Positions 54,321-63,833 are shown, counted from the stretch's first letter. The stretch is DNA of 64,000 nt from Prevotella sp. (GCA_017623655.1 JAGAON010000006.1:40679-104678); one strand, 5' to 3'. Notes: generated from the letters alone by a model not told the origin. Numbers and translations are program-made.

Positions 54321-57300
54321 TTACTCAATAACCTGTTTCTTGGTTGTTCCGTCAGAGTTGACGATGATGTTAATGCCCTTCTTCATCTTGTTCATCAACA
54401 TACCGCCCACACTGTAAACCTTAGACTGTACCTTCTCCACTGTGGTAAGGTTGGCCAGGCCTGTCGGTGTGCCGATAGAAGACTTCGCAAGGGTGAATAC
54501 AGTGCCTTCGGCATCAGCGAACTTGGCGTTCTGCACCTCTATGCCACCTCCATTGTAGTCGGACGTCACCTCAACGTTGAGCTCCACGAAGGTTTGTCCG
54601 TTTACTATTTCGGTATTTTCAAGGTTGCTTACAAGCACGCGGACCGCGCCGTTCACTTCGCCCATCAGAGCGTCGTGGCTTGAGGAAGCAACGGAAGCAA
54701 GTTTAACTCCGGCAGGCAACACTACATCGAACTGGCCGCCTACAAATCCAAGCGGGCTGTCAACGGCAACCTTCAAGGTCTGCGTAAGGCCTGAGCCCTC
54801 CGCCGTCATGGCAAGACTGCCGTAGGTCGGCAGGCCGAGCGCCATGCCCTTGGCCATCGCAACAGATGATGTTCCGGCGGGAGCGGCAGGGAATTCCTCA
54901 CCCTCCATGATGTATTTGCCTATCAATGTCAGGTCACCGACGTTTACAAGACCATCCCAGTTTACATCGGCAGCGTAGAACATTGCGCTGGTTTCGGCAG
55001 GATTGTTGATCTCAAGGATTATCTGGCGGACTGCATCGTAGTCACCTACTGTAATCTTACCGTTGTGATCAACATCACCCTTAATCCAACTCTTGTCTTT
55101 GGCATCCTGTGCAAGTGCGGCCACGGCATCAGCAACTTCCTTTGCCTTGGCCATGATGGCAGGATATTCCTCCATATAGACTACCGTCTTGCCAACAGTC
55201 TCGTCCTCATTTATAATCGGCTTGCCATTGATGTCCTTATTTACAAGACCTTGATATGCGGCTTCATTATAGTTATAAAGATTACTATAATTGCCGTTCA
55301 CCGTATTATATGTATTGTTCAGAGCCACTCTGTCAGCATCGGTGTAGCCAAGGTTGTCAATGTCCTTCTTCGCAGCTTTCAGATCCGTATTAATCTTAGC
55401 GATTGTCTGATTAGCGTTGTATCCCGCACAAGTCTTCTCCATATTGCTTATGTTGGATGTGATGTCATCTATGGTGTAGTCTGTCGGCTTGGAGGTTGCA
55501 GTAAGGTTGTACTTCTCGTTCTCGCCGTTAAGCCATTCCATGTCTTTGGCTATCTGGTAAGAATACAAAGCATAGTACTTCTCTGCGTATGTAGAGAACT
55601 TCTCATTCTCTCCTATCTCACCGTCACCATCGATGTCGCAATCATAGTTGTCCGTCTGCTGGTACTCATACTCCTTTATCGCGTTGTTAACGCTTTCAAG
55701 CTTTTCGGTAAGAGCGTTGAGCTGACCGCGAAGTTCCAAGTACTTGGCATCGTTCACATCATACGGAGCCTCCATACCGGCAATGTCAGCGCTGAGTTTA
55801 GATACGGACTCGGCAATCTTGCCTGCTGTTGTGGCATTCTCGTCCTGATAGAGCAATACGGTGTTGGCCGCAACCTCAGCGTCAAGCACTGTCTGCAAGG
55901 CATCGATGTCAGCCTTGAAGGCGTCAACCTGAGGCTGATACGTCTCTTTCACCGGAGTGTGACAGTCCGCGAGCTGTGCCACGAACGCATCGTATGTAGC
56001 GGTAAGTTCGTCTATCTTCTTCTGAACAGCCTCCTGTGCAGCCGCTGCGGCAGCTTCATTGTAGAGGGATGTCAACTCTGACTTCATCTGACCGACCTCT
56101 GTCTCGAGGGCTATAAACGCCTGACGTGTCTCCTCTGCCGTCGCAAATACAGGCTTGCCGTCAACATATACCGGTGCACCGTCCTTGTCAACCTTACCGT
56201 CCTTGAAGTCGCGGAGTATCTCCGCATTCTTCTTGCTGTAACCGGCAATCAAGTCCTTATAGCGCTTGGTGTCGAAGTCTGCGTTGTCTATATTGGCCGC
56301 CGCAGCCTGGTTATAGTCATGCTGCAAGAAACCTATCTGCACCTCAACAGCGGTACTCTCTTCCATAAGTGCCGCACCGGAAGTCTTGCCTTCGATTATA
56401 GCCTTTATGCTTGCAATCTGCTGGTCACACTTATTCTTGAAGTCAGCGAGATTTGCCTCGGCAGTGTTCGCCGTATGATAACCCTTGGCTTCCTCCGTCA
56501 AATTGTCTATCGCGGATTGCGCAATGTCCAGACGGTTGGTTACGGTAGTGTTGTTACGGATTATGAGAGACGCAACGAACTCCTCCGCCTTGTCGAGTTC
56601 TGCCTGAACATTACCTATCTTATCCTGCATTGCGAGATAAGAATTGTCGTTAGCATGATACTTCTGGTCAGCGTCGTATGCCTTCCAGAATGTCGCGGTA
56701 TGCTTAACAGACCATTCTTTCGGCTGTTCTGTGTCGTCCTTGTCGTAACCTGTATGCACGGCCGGTGTGCCGAACTTGTCAAGAGCGGACTTGACTGACT
56801 CTGTTTCCTCCTCGGCTACTTTGTCAAATGCGGTGTACTTATCCGCATCGGCTATCTCAGCCCACAATGCCTCGGCCTTGTCTATTGAAGACTCAACAAA
56901 GGTCTTGTACTCCTCAGAGAATGCTCCGAGCGTGCCGTCCTCACCATTATAGCCGGCAATGAGCGTTGCCTCACTGTTGGCCAATGTGCGGTATGCTTTG
57001 AGCCTGTCGTTGTAAGACGCCACGGCGGCATTTGTCTTGTCGGCCGTAATCTTGGCATCAACTGACGCAAAATCAGGAAGGATAGTGTTGTCAAGATACT
57101 CGGCGAAGTCCGCATGAACAAAGTTTCCTGCCTCGTCCTTTGCCGTGTAACCCTTGGCGTTGTCTATTATATCCTGTACATCCTTGAACTCCTTTGTCAG
57201 GAAGTCAGCGGTAGCAAAGCTGCTGCCGAGCTTGTCGGCCACCTCCTTCTTGGCATCAGCGAGTGCAGTCTTCACCTCCTGCGCCTTGGTGTTGTACGTG

Positions 57301-60300
57301 GTTTCCGCAAACTCATTGACAAGTTTCGTGTACTTGGTGGTGATAGCGTCTATCTCAGACTTCATCGTGTTGGCCTGTTCCTTGAACTTCTCACCGCCGT
57401 CAAACAGTGTAGGAGCCACGGTTGAAGCATAAGCGTTTTCCGTGTCAGTCTTCAACTTGCGAATCTTGTCGGCATAAGTATAGATACCGTTCTCGCCTAC
57501 CACTTCTTTCAGGTCTTCACCGTAACCGTCGGCATAGCTCAACTTACTGAGGCGGGCTATCACGTCAACGTCATCCGCATACGTCTTGGTCAGTGCGGTG
57601 TAAGCATCGTCAAACGCCTGCTTGCGCACCTGATTGTCAGCGGCGACAGCCTTGGTGTATTCATCGTTCCAGCCTGTCTTCAAGGTGTTCAGCTTCGTCT
57701 CGGCAGAGTTCGCCATAGCCTCTATGTCCGCCTTGCCGGTGCTGTTCGTACCTTTCTTGTAAGCTACGGCCACAGAATCCTTATAGTCGGCAATATCCTT
57801 GTCGATAACCAGCAACTCGGCCAGTGCAGCCTCGTGATAGCTTGAAGTCTCGGCACCGGTGATGATGTCAAACACTTCCTTACGGAGTTTGTCAAGCACC
57901 GCAGCCTTGTCGGTCTGGCTCTTATACTCAGCCTCACAGGCTATCAGGTTCTCCGCCACCTTTCCTATGTTGGACTTGAGTGTCGCAAGCTGTGTTGCGA
58001 GACCTCCGCCCACTGCTGTCATGTTCTTTGCTGGATCGGTATATTTAGCCTCGTCAAGCGCACCGGAAAGTATTGTCTTGCCGTCACTCTCATAAACCTT
58101 TCTTACCGCAGTGTTTGCCGTTGTGCGTGCCGTGCCGATGTTGACATACTCGGTACGATACCCCGCAAGCACCGTGTTCACGAAGTAGGTGTAAGCGTCA
58201 GAGCCCTGCACAACCTTCTTGTCTGTCACTGCCTTGGCGATAGCCGTCTCGGCATCAGTAACAGCCTTGCTGACGTTGATTTCCGTATCAGTCTTGCCAT
58301 AATCCTCGTCTGCCTTCTTGTTCGCCTTCTCCTTGGCCACAAGGTCATTGAGGTTGGCAACGGCCGTAACGATGGCATCCTTCGCCTTTGTAAGGTCTGC
58401 CTTGTTGGCGACAACGGTTTCTTCCGTGAACTTAGCCTCTATATCACCTTTCAGCTTTGTGATGGCAGTCTGCTGGTTAGCTGTTTCCGTAGCGAACATA
58501 TTGGCGCCATTCTTCTCGAACATAACCTTTGCGAGCTCGTCGATTATGCCGTCCTTACCGTCTATCGCCACAAGCAGTTCCTTACGTGCCACCTTCTCGG
58601 CGGTATAAGCCTTCTTCACGCTTTCAGCCTTTGTGCTCAAAGTCGTATATTTCTCCTCGGCTTTTTTAAGATCATCAACCACCTCTGACAGTATCGCTAT
58701 TGCGGCGGCGTCATCCGGTGAAGCCTTTGCGTTGCTTATCTTTGTGTTGATGGCAGCCACGGCATCATTACAGTTCTTGAGGAGTGTAGCAAGACCATCT
58801 ATCTTCTTATCCTTGTCACCCTCCTTCACGGTCTGGTCGTCAACCCACTTGCCGTAAGTATCCTTCTCGTATGAAGCGGTGTTCTCGCTCTTATTCTCCG
58901 GGTCAACCTCCGTCTTATACTCGTCCTTATAGACTTCATTCTTTATTACGTTCTTGGTGTCTATCTCACCCACACGGCGTTCAGCCTCGGCAAGCATACT
59001 CTGCTTGGCGTGAGCAAGTTGCACGTCGTTCCACAGCTTCTCGTTGTCAGCGTACTTCTCCTGAAGGTTTGCTATCTTGGCAACGAGATCGTCAAACGTT
59101 GCAAGAGCGGCCATGGCCTCCACGTGTGCGGTGTCATTCTTGGCCACAGCATCGTCAAGCTGTTTCTTCAAGCCCTCGGTGGCACCTATCTTCTTCTCCA
59201 CCTCGGCAATGTACTCGCCGTAGGTCTGACCCTCGAATGTGCCGTCGATGGTAACGTCGCGGTTCACGGCCACTTCCTTCAAGCCCGTAACAGCCGGAAC
59301 GTAGCCGTCCTTACCCTCTTCGCCTACTGCCGCCTTACCATTGAGAGCCACATCGTATGAAGCGAGAGCTTCAACGACAGCCTCATACTTAGTCATGGCG
59401 CCGGAAGCGGCTGTGGCATAGTCCGTGATGTTTTTGCCAATAGCGTCAGAACCGTAAAGGGTCACCTTGCCGTCCTTTGTCTGGTCCTTTGCAATACCTT
59501 TATAGAACTCCTCTGCCGTACCTGTGCCGTCAGCCTTGAAACTTGCGTTGGCCGCTGCAAGGAGGGCGTTAAGACGCTCCTGAATGGTGCGCTCGTACTC
59601 TGCCGCGAACTTGGTCTTCTGATCGTAAACCTTATCCTTGGAAACGGTGTTCTTGATACCTGTAACGTCTTTCCCGTTACCGTCCTTCTTCAGGTTAAAG
59701 TCAGCCTGCAAGTCAGCAACGGTGGTCTTGGAGGACTCCCAGTTGTCAAACTCCCTGACAGACTTCTCCACCTTCGGCGCAAGTTCGTCTATCACCTTCA
59801 GCACGGCAGCCTTGTCTTTCGCATAGTCTGCGTAATACGGAACGGCGGTTCCGTCACCTATGGTGTGTTTTTTGTTCACATCATCTACATTCGTCTGTAT
59901 GGCGGCGATGCTCTTCTCTATCGCTGCAACCTGTTCGGCATAGAAAGCACTGACCTCGTCACGCTTATAGTCCTTGCCGTCCTTCTTGCCTATAACGTTC
60001 TTCACCTGCTCTGCAAGGTAACCGGTAAGATTGTCCTTGACATCGTTGCAGGCTGCCTTATAGTTGGCGCGAAGGGTTGTGGCCTTCTCTTCGTACTCAG
60101 CATAGACGGTGCCTATATTATCTACCGCTTTCAGTTTCTCTTGGAACGCAACCTGAGTTTCAGTTGTGCATGTTCCCTTCTTGTACTCAGCCTCGTTGCC
60201 TGCCTTCACCTCATTGATGACACGCAGATAGTCGTTGAGCTTGCTGAGAGACTCTACATACATATCACGGTAAGTGTCACCGTCCTTTTCCGTAGCGTTG

Positions 60301-61754
60301 TTGGCAAGGAGATTATAGAGTTTGTTGGCCTCATCATCATACTTGGCCTTGGCATCATTGATGCTCTTGTTGACGTTGGCGTAAGAGATTGCGTTGTCGT
60401 CACCGTTAACGATAGCGTTCTTCGCATCGTCAAGGGTTCCCATAACGCCTGTTCCGGCAGTCTCGCCTTCCTTCACCTTACCCACAAGGCCGTCAATATA
60501 TGCCTTGTAAGCATTTAAGTCAGTCTGCTTGCCAGCCTCATACTCTGCGTCTATGGTTGACTTGAAATCCGTAAGCGCGGCAACGGCATTGTCATAAACC
60601 GTCTTGAGGGCAGCCAAAGCAGCCTCTTCCTTTATATTCTCCTGCGCTGACTTATACGCCGCGTCCAGCTCCGCCTTCTTGGCAAGGAGGGAAGTCGCGT
60701 TTGACTCGTCAAGCACCCAACCATTATCATACTTGTTACCATATTTCTCCTGCGCATACGCATAACCGTCGTATGCAGCCTTATCATTGTTTATCGTAGC
60801 GGTAAGGTTGGCTATCTTTGTTTCAAGGCTTGCTACCTTGCCTGTGGTCATGTACTCATCATACTGTGCGAGCCCCATGTTGTTGGCCTCTGCCATAAGG
60901 CTTGAAGCAGCCAACGCATCTTGCTGCAAACGGGCATCGTTGGTATATTGGTTAGCCTTGTTGATCATCACGGCAATCTTCTGCGTATATACGCTCTTCA
61001 CCTCGTTGAGGGAAGCGTCGGAAACTGCCGCAGTAACCTCAATCTTTTTATCACTTGAAGGTTTGCTGCCAAGCTTTACAGACACCTCAAGTACAGTACC
61101 GTTCTTCGCTACAACAACAGCATTATTATCCGCCATCACGGCATCACCGTCTTTAACAGTGAGCGTACCCTCTGCTGCCGTAATCTTATAAGTACCCTTG
61201 TTGAGGGTAATATTTCCTGAACCGGAATCTTTACCACTTTTGACTGTCACTTCCAAGGACTTGGAGGGAGTTGACTCCTCGTAACTGATAGCAGTTATTG
61301 TGCCATTACCTTGCAAACAGATATAATATGTAGTTCCGGCAACAAGTCCAGACACTTTCAACGTGTGTTTTTCTCCTTTTTTGGGTATAGCCACTTTCCC
61401 CATCACGGTTACTGCATCAGCATTACCACCGGGAGCAGTTGCCACAAAAATATGCCTATCAGTATTATCACCAGATGCTGAACCGCTGACGGTCAATACT
61501 CCATTTTTAGAAGGAGTGAAATAAATATGTCTTGTTGTTCCTGTGGAACCACCACCTGTGCTAAACCCATTCTTGTCAATTTTTGCATTGTTACCATTAC
61601 CTACGAAAGTAAAACCACTAATTGTTACAGGAGCGGCCTCACCCGCCAAATTCATTGATGTTGACGGGAACGTCACTTTAATAGTTTCCGCAAACGAAGC
61701 AGACGTTGATACCACCGCCAGCAATGCCGAAACAGGAATTGTAATCTTTCTCAT
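54321..61754 (-). CDS. Giant secreted helical protein with dockerin, cohesin-like domain and sorting-type tail
   Basis: A 2477-aa protein. Signal peptide MRKITIPVSALLAVVSTSASFA; an N-terminal beta-sandwich (about 24-160, ending GTTYYICLQGNGTITAISYEE), a second beta domain (about 165-255), then nearly 1950 residues of Ala/Lys/Asp/Glu-rich, Cys-free helix with short repeated motifs (LNTLKTGWNDEYTKA, LNDLVAKEKANKKADE), like FIVAR-type helical bundles or coiled coil. After it come a dockerin (about 2224-2290: GDVDHNGKITVGDYDAV and ADVNWDGLVNVGDLTLI), a cohesin-like domain (about 2305-2425: LPAGVKLASVASSS) and a type IX-like tail (VYSVGGMLMNKMKKGINIIV). It could be a long extracellular stalk or scaffold. 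The frame is intact throughout. Confidence 0.85.
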   Translation of the reverse strand: MRKITIPVSALLAVVSTSASFAETIKVTFPSTSMNLAGEAAPVTISGFTFVGNGNNAKIDKNGFSTGGGSTGTTRHIYFTPSKNGVLTVSGSASGDNTDRHIFVATAPGGNADAVTVMGKVAIPKKGEKHTLKVSGLVAGTTYYICLQGNGTITAISYEESTPSKSLEVTVKSGKDSGSGNITLNKGTYKITAAEGTLTVKDGDAVMADNNAVVVAKNGTVLEVSVKLGSKPSSDKKIEVTAAVSDASLNEVKSVYTQKIAVMINKANQYTNDARLQQDALAASSLMAEANNMGLAQYDEYMTTGKVASLETKIANLTATINNDKAAYDGYAYAQEKYGNKYDNGWVLDESNATSLLAKKAELDAAYKSAQENIKEEAALAALKTVYDNAVAALTDFKSTIDAEYEAGKQTDLNAYKAYIDGLVGKVKEGETAGTGVMGTLDDAKNAIVNGDDNAISYANVNKSINDAKAKYDDEANKLYNLLANNATEKDGDTYRDMYVESLSKLNDYLRVINEVKAGNEAEYKKGTCTTETQVAFQEKLKAVDNIGTVYAEYEEKATTLRANYKAACNDVKDNLTGYLAEQVKNVIGKKDGKDYKRDEVSAFYAEQVAAIEKSIAAIQTNVDDVNKKHTIGDGTAVPYYADYAKDKAAVLKVIDELAPKVEKSVREFDNWESSKTTVADLQADFNLKKDGNGKDVTGIKNTVSKDKVYDQKTKFAAEYERTIQERLNALLAAANASFKADGTGTAEEFYKGIAKDQTKDGKVTLYGSDAIGKNITDYATAASGAMTKYEAVVEALASYDVALNGKAAVGEEGKDGYVPAVTGLKEVAVNRDVTIDGTFEGQTYGEYIAEVEKKIGATEGLKKQLDDAVAKNDTAHVEAMAALATFDDLVAKIANLQEKYADNEKLWNDVQLAHAKQSMLAEAERRVGEIDTKNVIKNEVYKDEYKTEVDPENKSENTASYEKDTYGKWVDDQTVKEGDKDKKIDGLATLLKNCNDAVAAINTKISNAKASPDDAAAIAILSEVVDDLKKAEEKYTTLSTKAESVKKAYTAEKVARKELLVAIDGKDGIIDELAKVMFEKNGANMFATETANQQTAITKLKGDIEAKFTEETVVANKADLTKAKDAIVTAVANLNDLVAKEKANKKADEDYGKTDTEINVSKAVTDAETAIAKAVTDKKVVQGSDAYTYFVNTVLAGYRTEYVNIGTARTTANTAVRKVYESDGKTILSGALDEAKYTDPAKNMTAVGGGLATQLATLKSNIGKVAENLIACEAEYKSQTDKAAVLDKLRKEVFDIITGAETSSYHEAALAELLVIDKDIADYKDSVAVAYKKGTNSTGKADIEAMANSAETKLNTLKTGWNDEYTKAVAADNQVRKQAFDDAYTALTKTYADDVDVIARLSKLSYADGYGEDLKEVVGENGIYTYADKIRKLKTDTENAYASTVAPTLFDGGEKFKEQANTMKSEIDAITTKYTKLVNEFAETTYNTKAQEVKTALADAKKEVADKLGSSFATADFLTKEFKDVQDIIDNAKGYTAKDEAGNFVHADFAEYLDNTILPDFASVDAKITADKTNAAVASYNDRLKAYRTLANSEATLIAGYNGEDGTLGAFSEEYKTFVESSIDKAEALWAEIADADKYTAFDKVAEEETESVKSALDKFGTPAVHTGYDKDDTEQPKEWSVKHTATFWKAYDADQKYHANDNSYLAMQDKIGNVQAELDKAEEFVASLIIRNNTTVTNRLDIAQSAIDNLTEEAKGYHTANTAEANLADFKNKCDQQIASIKAIIEGKTSGAALMEESTAVEVQIGFLQHDYNQAAAANIDNADFDTKRYKDLIAGYSKKNAEILRDFKDGKVDKDGAPVYVDGKPVFATAEETRQAFIALETEVGQMKSELTSLYNEAAAAAAQEAVQKKIDELTATYDAFVAQLADCHTPVKETYQPQVDAFKADIDALQTVLDAEVAANTVLLYQDENATTAGKIAESVSKLSADIAGMEAPYDVNDAKYLELRGQLNALTEKLESVNNAIKEYEYQQTDNYDCDIDGDGEIGENEKFSTYAEKYYALYSYQIAKDMEWLNGENEKYNLTATSKPTDYTIDDITSNISNMEKTCAGYNANQTIAKINTDLKAAKKDIDNLGYTDADRVALNNTYNTVNGNYSNLYNYNEAAYQGLVNKDINGKPIINEDETVGKTVVYMEEYPAIMAKAKEVADAVAALAQDAKDKSWIKGDVDHNGKITVGDYDAVRQIILEINNPAETSAMFYAADVNWDGLVNVGDLTLIGKYIMEGEEFPAAPAGTSSVAMAKGMALGLPTYGSLAMTAEGSGLTQTLKVAVDSPLGFVGGQFDVVLPAGVKLASVASSSHDALMGEVNGAVRVLVSNLENTEIVNGQTFVELNVEVTSDYNGGGIEVQNAKFADAEGTVFTLAKSSIGTPTGLANLTTVEKVQSKVYSVGGMLMNKMKKGINIIVNSDGTTKKQVIE

Positions 61755-61841
61755 AAGCCTAAGTTTATTAGTTTATTGTTAATATTGTTTTGTCTTACAA
61801 ATTACAGCATTATTTGCTGTTAACATACCCTATATGCTGTG

Positions 61842-61849
61842 CAAAATTA
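61842..61849 (-). promoter_or_regulatory. -7 box of the cohesin-dockerin cluster
   Basis: TAATTTTG on the minus strand within GCAAAATTAAG, the same context as the LytTR gene promoter. The -33 position has TTTTC rather than TTTG. Predicted leader about 80 nt. Confidence 0.55.
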
Positions 61850-61989
61850 AGCAAAAAAAGCCATAGAAAACACACCTTATATGCTCCATTTCCTGAACTG
61901 TAAGGCTTAATGTACGAAACACCCGTCTGACTGTGTGAACGCATTTTTAAGGAACAGCAGTAGGCACGTCCCTACAACATAAGTCCATA

Positions 61990-62107
61990 ACGTTCATCGT
62001 AGGGACGCACCTTGGTGCGTCCGAAAACACGTCGCTCTTAATTCGTGCGTGGCATGAACGATACACGCACCATCCTTGTAGAGACGATGAACCTCATCGT
62101 CTCAATG
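61990..62107. repeat. Single GGACGCACC palindrome and GAGACGATG hairpin
   Basis: Palindrome at 62003-62022 and hairpin GAGACGATGA-ACC-TCATCGTCTC at 62081-62103. In the hairpin the usual T/A pair at the stem top is replaced by A/T, again compensated. Confidence 0.8.
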
Positions 62108-62125
62108 ACAGCAAACACGCACCCC

Positions 62126-62212
62126 CGCAAACGGCACCTGATTACACAACAAAAGCATAGTGATTACACTGCAAAAGGGATGCTTTTACAATGTAATCAC
62201 TATGCTTTTACA
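62126..62212. repeat. GTGCTGATTAC-type array 11, rewritten stem
   Basis: Same 22-bp architecture, but the stem is AAAAGCATAGTGATTAC paired with GTAATCACTATGCTTTT, differing from the usual GGGTGCTGATTAC on both arms. Confidence 0.8.
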
Positions 62213-62340
62213 ACACTCCATACGGCGAACATTGTGGCTGATGGTTACATAATCCTAAGAATCAATGTTTTGAAGCCACAAACGCCATTATGGTTACACT
62301 TACTCAAATAATACTGATGTTACATCTTTACTCGTAAACG

Positions 62341-62736
62341 TCATTTACCGCAAGGCTTTTGGTACTTGTCATACACGACCGTCTGCAACGACTTTAACAA
62401 GCGCTTTGACAGAACAAGAGGCTTGACAGCGTCAGGGAAGAACCCTAACATCTGCGTACAGAGGTTGACAGACTGCACGTAATCCGTATTAACAAGATAA
62501 CTCCTGCTCAAACGGAAGAACGGAGATACGTCGCCGCTCCTGTCATACAAGGCCGTTATCTCCTCCTCGAAGTACGCAAGAGAAGACAAGTGGGTTTTAG
62601 ACTTGCCGTCGGTGGTTATAAACTCGGTATAATTACCGTCGGCCTTAAGATAGACGACACTTGACAGATCAATGAGTTCAATGCCGTTACGAGTGTTGAT
62701 GCACATCATCGCGGAGTTTTTGTTGAGAATACCCAT
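62341..62736 (-). CDS. LytTR-domain transcriptional regulator (stand-alone)
   Basis: A 131-aa protein consisting almost only of a LytTR DNA-binding domain (about 17-118): IELIDLSSVVYLKADGNYTEF at the start, FFRLSRSYLVNTDYVQSV as the recognition region and VLSKRLLKSLQ at the end. There is no receiver domain. Stand-alone LytTR proteins in Bacteroidota may be controlled by partner membrane proteins or by their own level. It lies directly upstream of the cohesin-dockerin cluster on the same strand, with near-identical -7 boxes, so it is a candidate regulator of that cluster. Confidence 0.88.
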   Translation of the reverse strand: MGILNKNSAMMCINTRNGIELIDLSSVVYLKADGNYTEFITTDGKSKTHLSSLAYFEEEITALYDRSGDVSPFFRLSRSYLVNTDYVQSVNLCTQMLGFFPDAVKPLVLSKRLLKSLQTVVYDKYQKPCGK

Positions 62737-62873
62737 GTATTAAAGTAATGATGGCGATGGAAACATTTATTTAGGTTAATGGAAGCGATAAAAAGGAGTA
62801 GCACACGGTTTTTACACCGCCTGCATAGCCCTTGTGATATATGAAATCGCCTAATTCATATACTTATCGTGCG

Positions 62874-62905
62874 CAAAATTAAGAAATCATTGCAATATAT
62901 GCAAA
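62874..62905 (-). promoter_or_regulatory. Promoter of the LytTR gene
   Basis: A TTTG -33 box (62902-62905) and TAATTTTG -7 box (62874-62881) with a 20-bp spacer, minus strand. The leader would be about 130 nt. Confidence 0.7.
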
Positions 62906-62972
62906 TTTTTTCACAACTTTCTTCACTGGATTTATCAAAAAAATACATTTTCTTATAAATTACATAGTGTTA

Positions 62973-62985
62973 CCCCCCCCCCCCC
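62973..62985. repeat. Homopolymeric C13 tract
   Basis: Thirteen consecutive C on the plus strand, 68 bp upstream of the LytTR -33 box. The surrounding stretch 62906-63339 is otherwise AT-rich and without an ORF. Confidence 0.9.
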
Positions 62986-63339
62986 GCATATAACAAAGCA
63001 CAGTTATTTAGCACTATTCTTTCGTTACCGACTAAGTTCATACCTGAGTGTCTATCACGGACAGTGACTCTCCGCCTGTATATCAGGAACAACATTTATC
63101 CGCTAACTTTATCTTGACACATCCCCATTGGCCGGGAACACACATCATTACTACAAATAAACAATAAGAATCATTTTCACCTACTCATAATCAGTATCGG
63201 AATAACGCCATATATAAACCGACAAAACAACCGCCACGTGTGTTGATACGGTGAACCTCATCGTACCAATAACCAATTCTGGCAGCACCGCACCATGCTT
63301 CATCACTCCTTGATTTTCACTGCGCGGCATCCTCATATC

Positions 63340-63440
63340 AAAAAAGGGCAATGGTTACAAAGATAACCACCGCCCTTTTACCCATATATCACCGTTTCAC
63401 CGCCGCATAATGTAGAGACGATGTACCACATCGTCTCAGT
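63340..63440. repeat. GGGCAATGGTTA hairpin and GAGACGATGT hairpin
   Basis: A hairpin with arms AAAAGGGC...GGTTA and TAACC...GCCCTTTT (63340-63380), a further variant of the array-type stem, and a GAGACGATGT hairpin at 63415-63437. Confidence 0.75.
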
Positions 63441-63509
63441 AACATAACCGGCCAACGACGCCCTTGCTTCATCACTCCTTGATTTAAGTAACGGGCTACC
63501 TTTCCCCCG

Positions 63510-63634
63510 CAACAGCCCCGTAGGGGCGGCACAGCAAAGCACAGGGTGTAAGCCCTGTGTTAAGATGGCGCACCCGCAAAACGTATCGGCACCCCAAAGC
63601 CGGCAGGCGAGGAGCACAAAGTGCGACGAGGGGT
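63510..63634 (+). repeat. Structured element, copy E4 (diverged)
   Basis: It carries the same framework as E1/E2 (CACAGGGTGTAA, CCCCAAAGCCGGCAGGCGAG, CGAGGGGT), but two stems are different and still paired: GCCCC-GTA-GGGGC and GCAC-AAA-GTGC. Confidence 0.8.
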
Positions 63635-63688
63635 GAGAAAAAGCCGGCCGTGTGCGTGGGACTTGTCTGCCCTCCGCAAGTCCCGGGG

Positions 63689-63751
63689 GATTCCGCTATC
63701 TCCGGGATTTCCGGAATCTCCGGAACATCCGCCATATCCGGGGCTTCCGCC
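63689..63751. repeat. 9-bp tandem repeat, seven units
   Basis: Imperfect units of pattern NNNTCCGNN (ATCTCCGGG, ATTTCCGGA, ATCTCCGGA and so on) between element E4 and the rrn terminator. Confidence 0.75.
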
Positions 63752-63833
63752 GTCCACCAGGGACTGACGTGAGGCCGTGCGCACATGACGCCGCACGCCG
63801 GCGGGACTTCCGCCCCCTTGCCCCACGGGCATG

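Noticed and set aside
55065-56081. 338-codon hydrophobic ORF antisense to the giant gene
   Set aside because: It arises from the Ala/Lys/Asp-rich helical coding sequence read backwards. Several similar shadows occur along the same gene.
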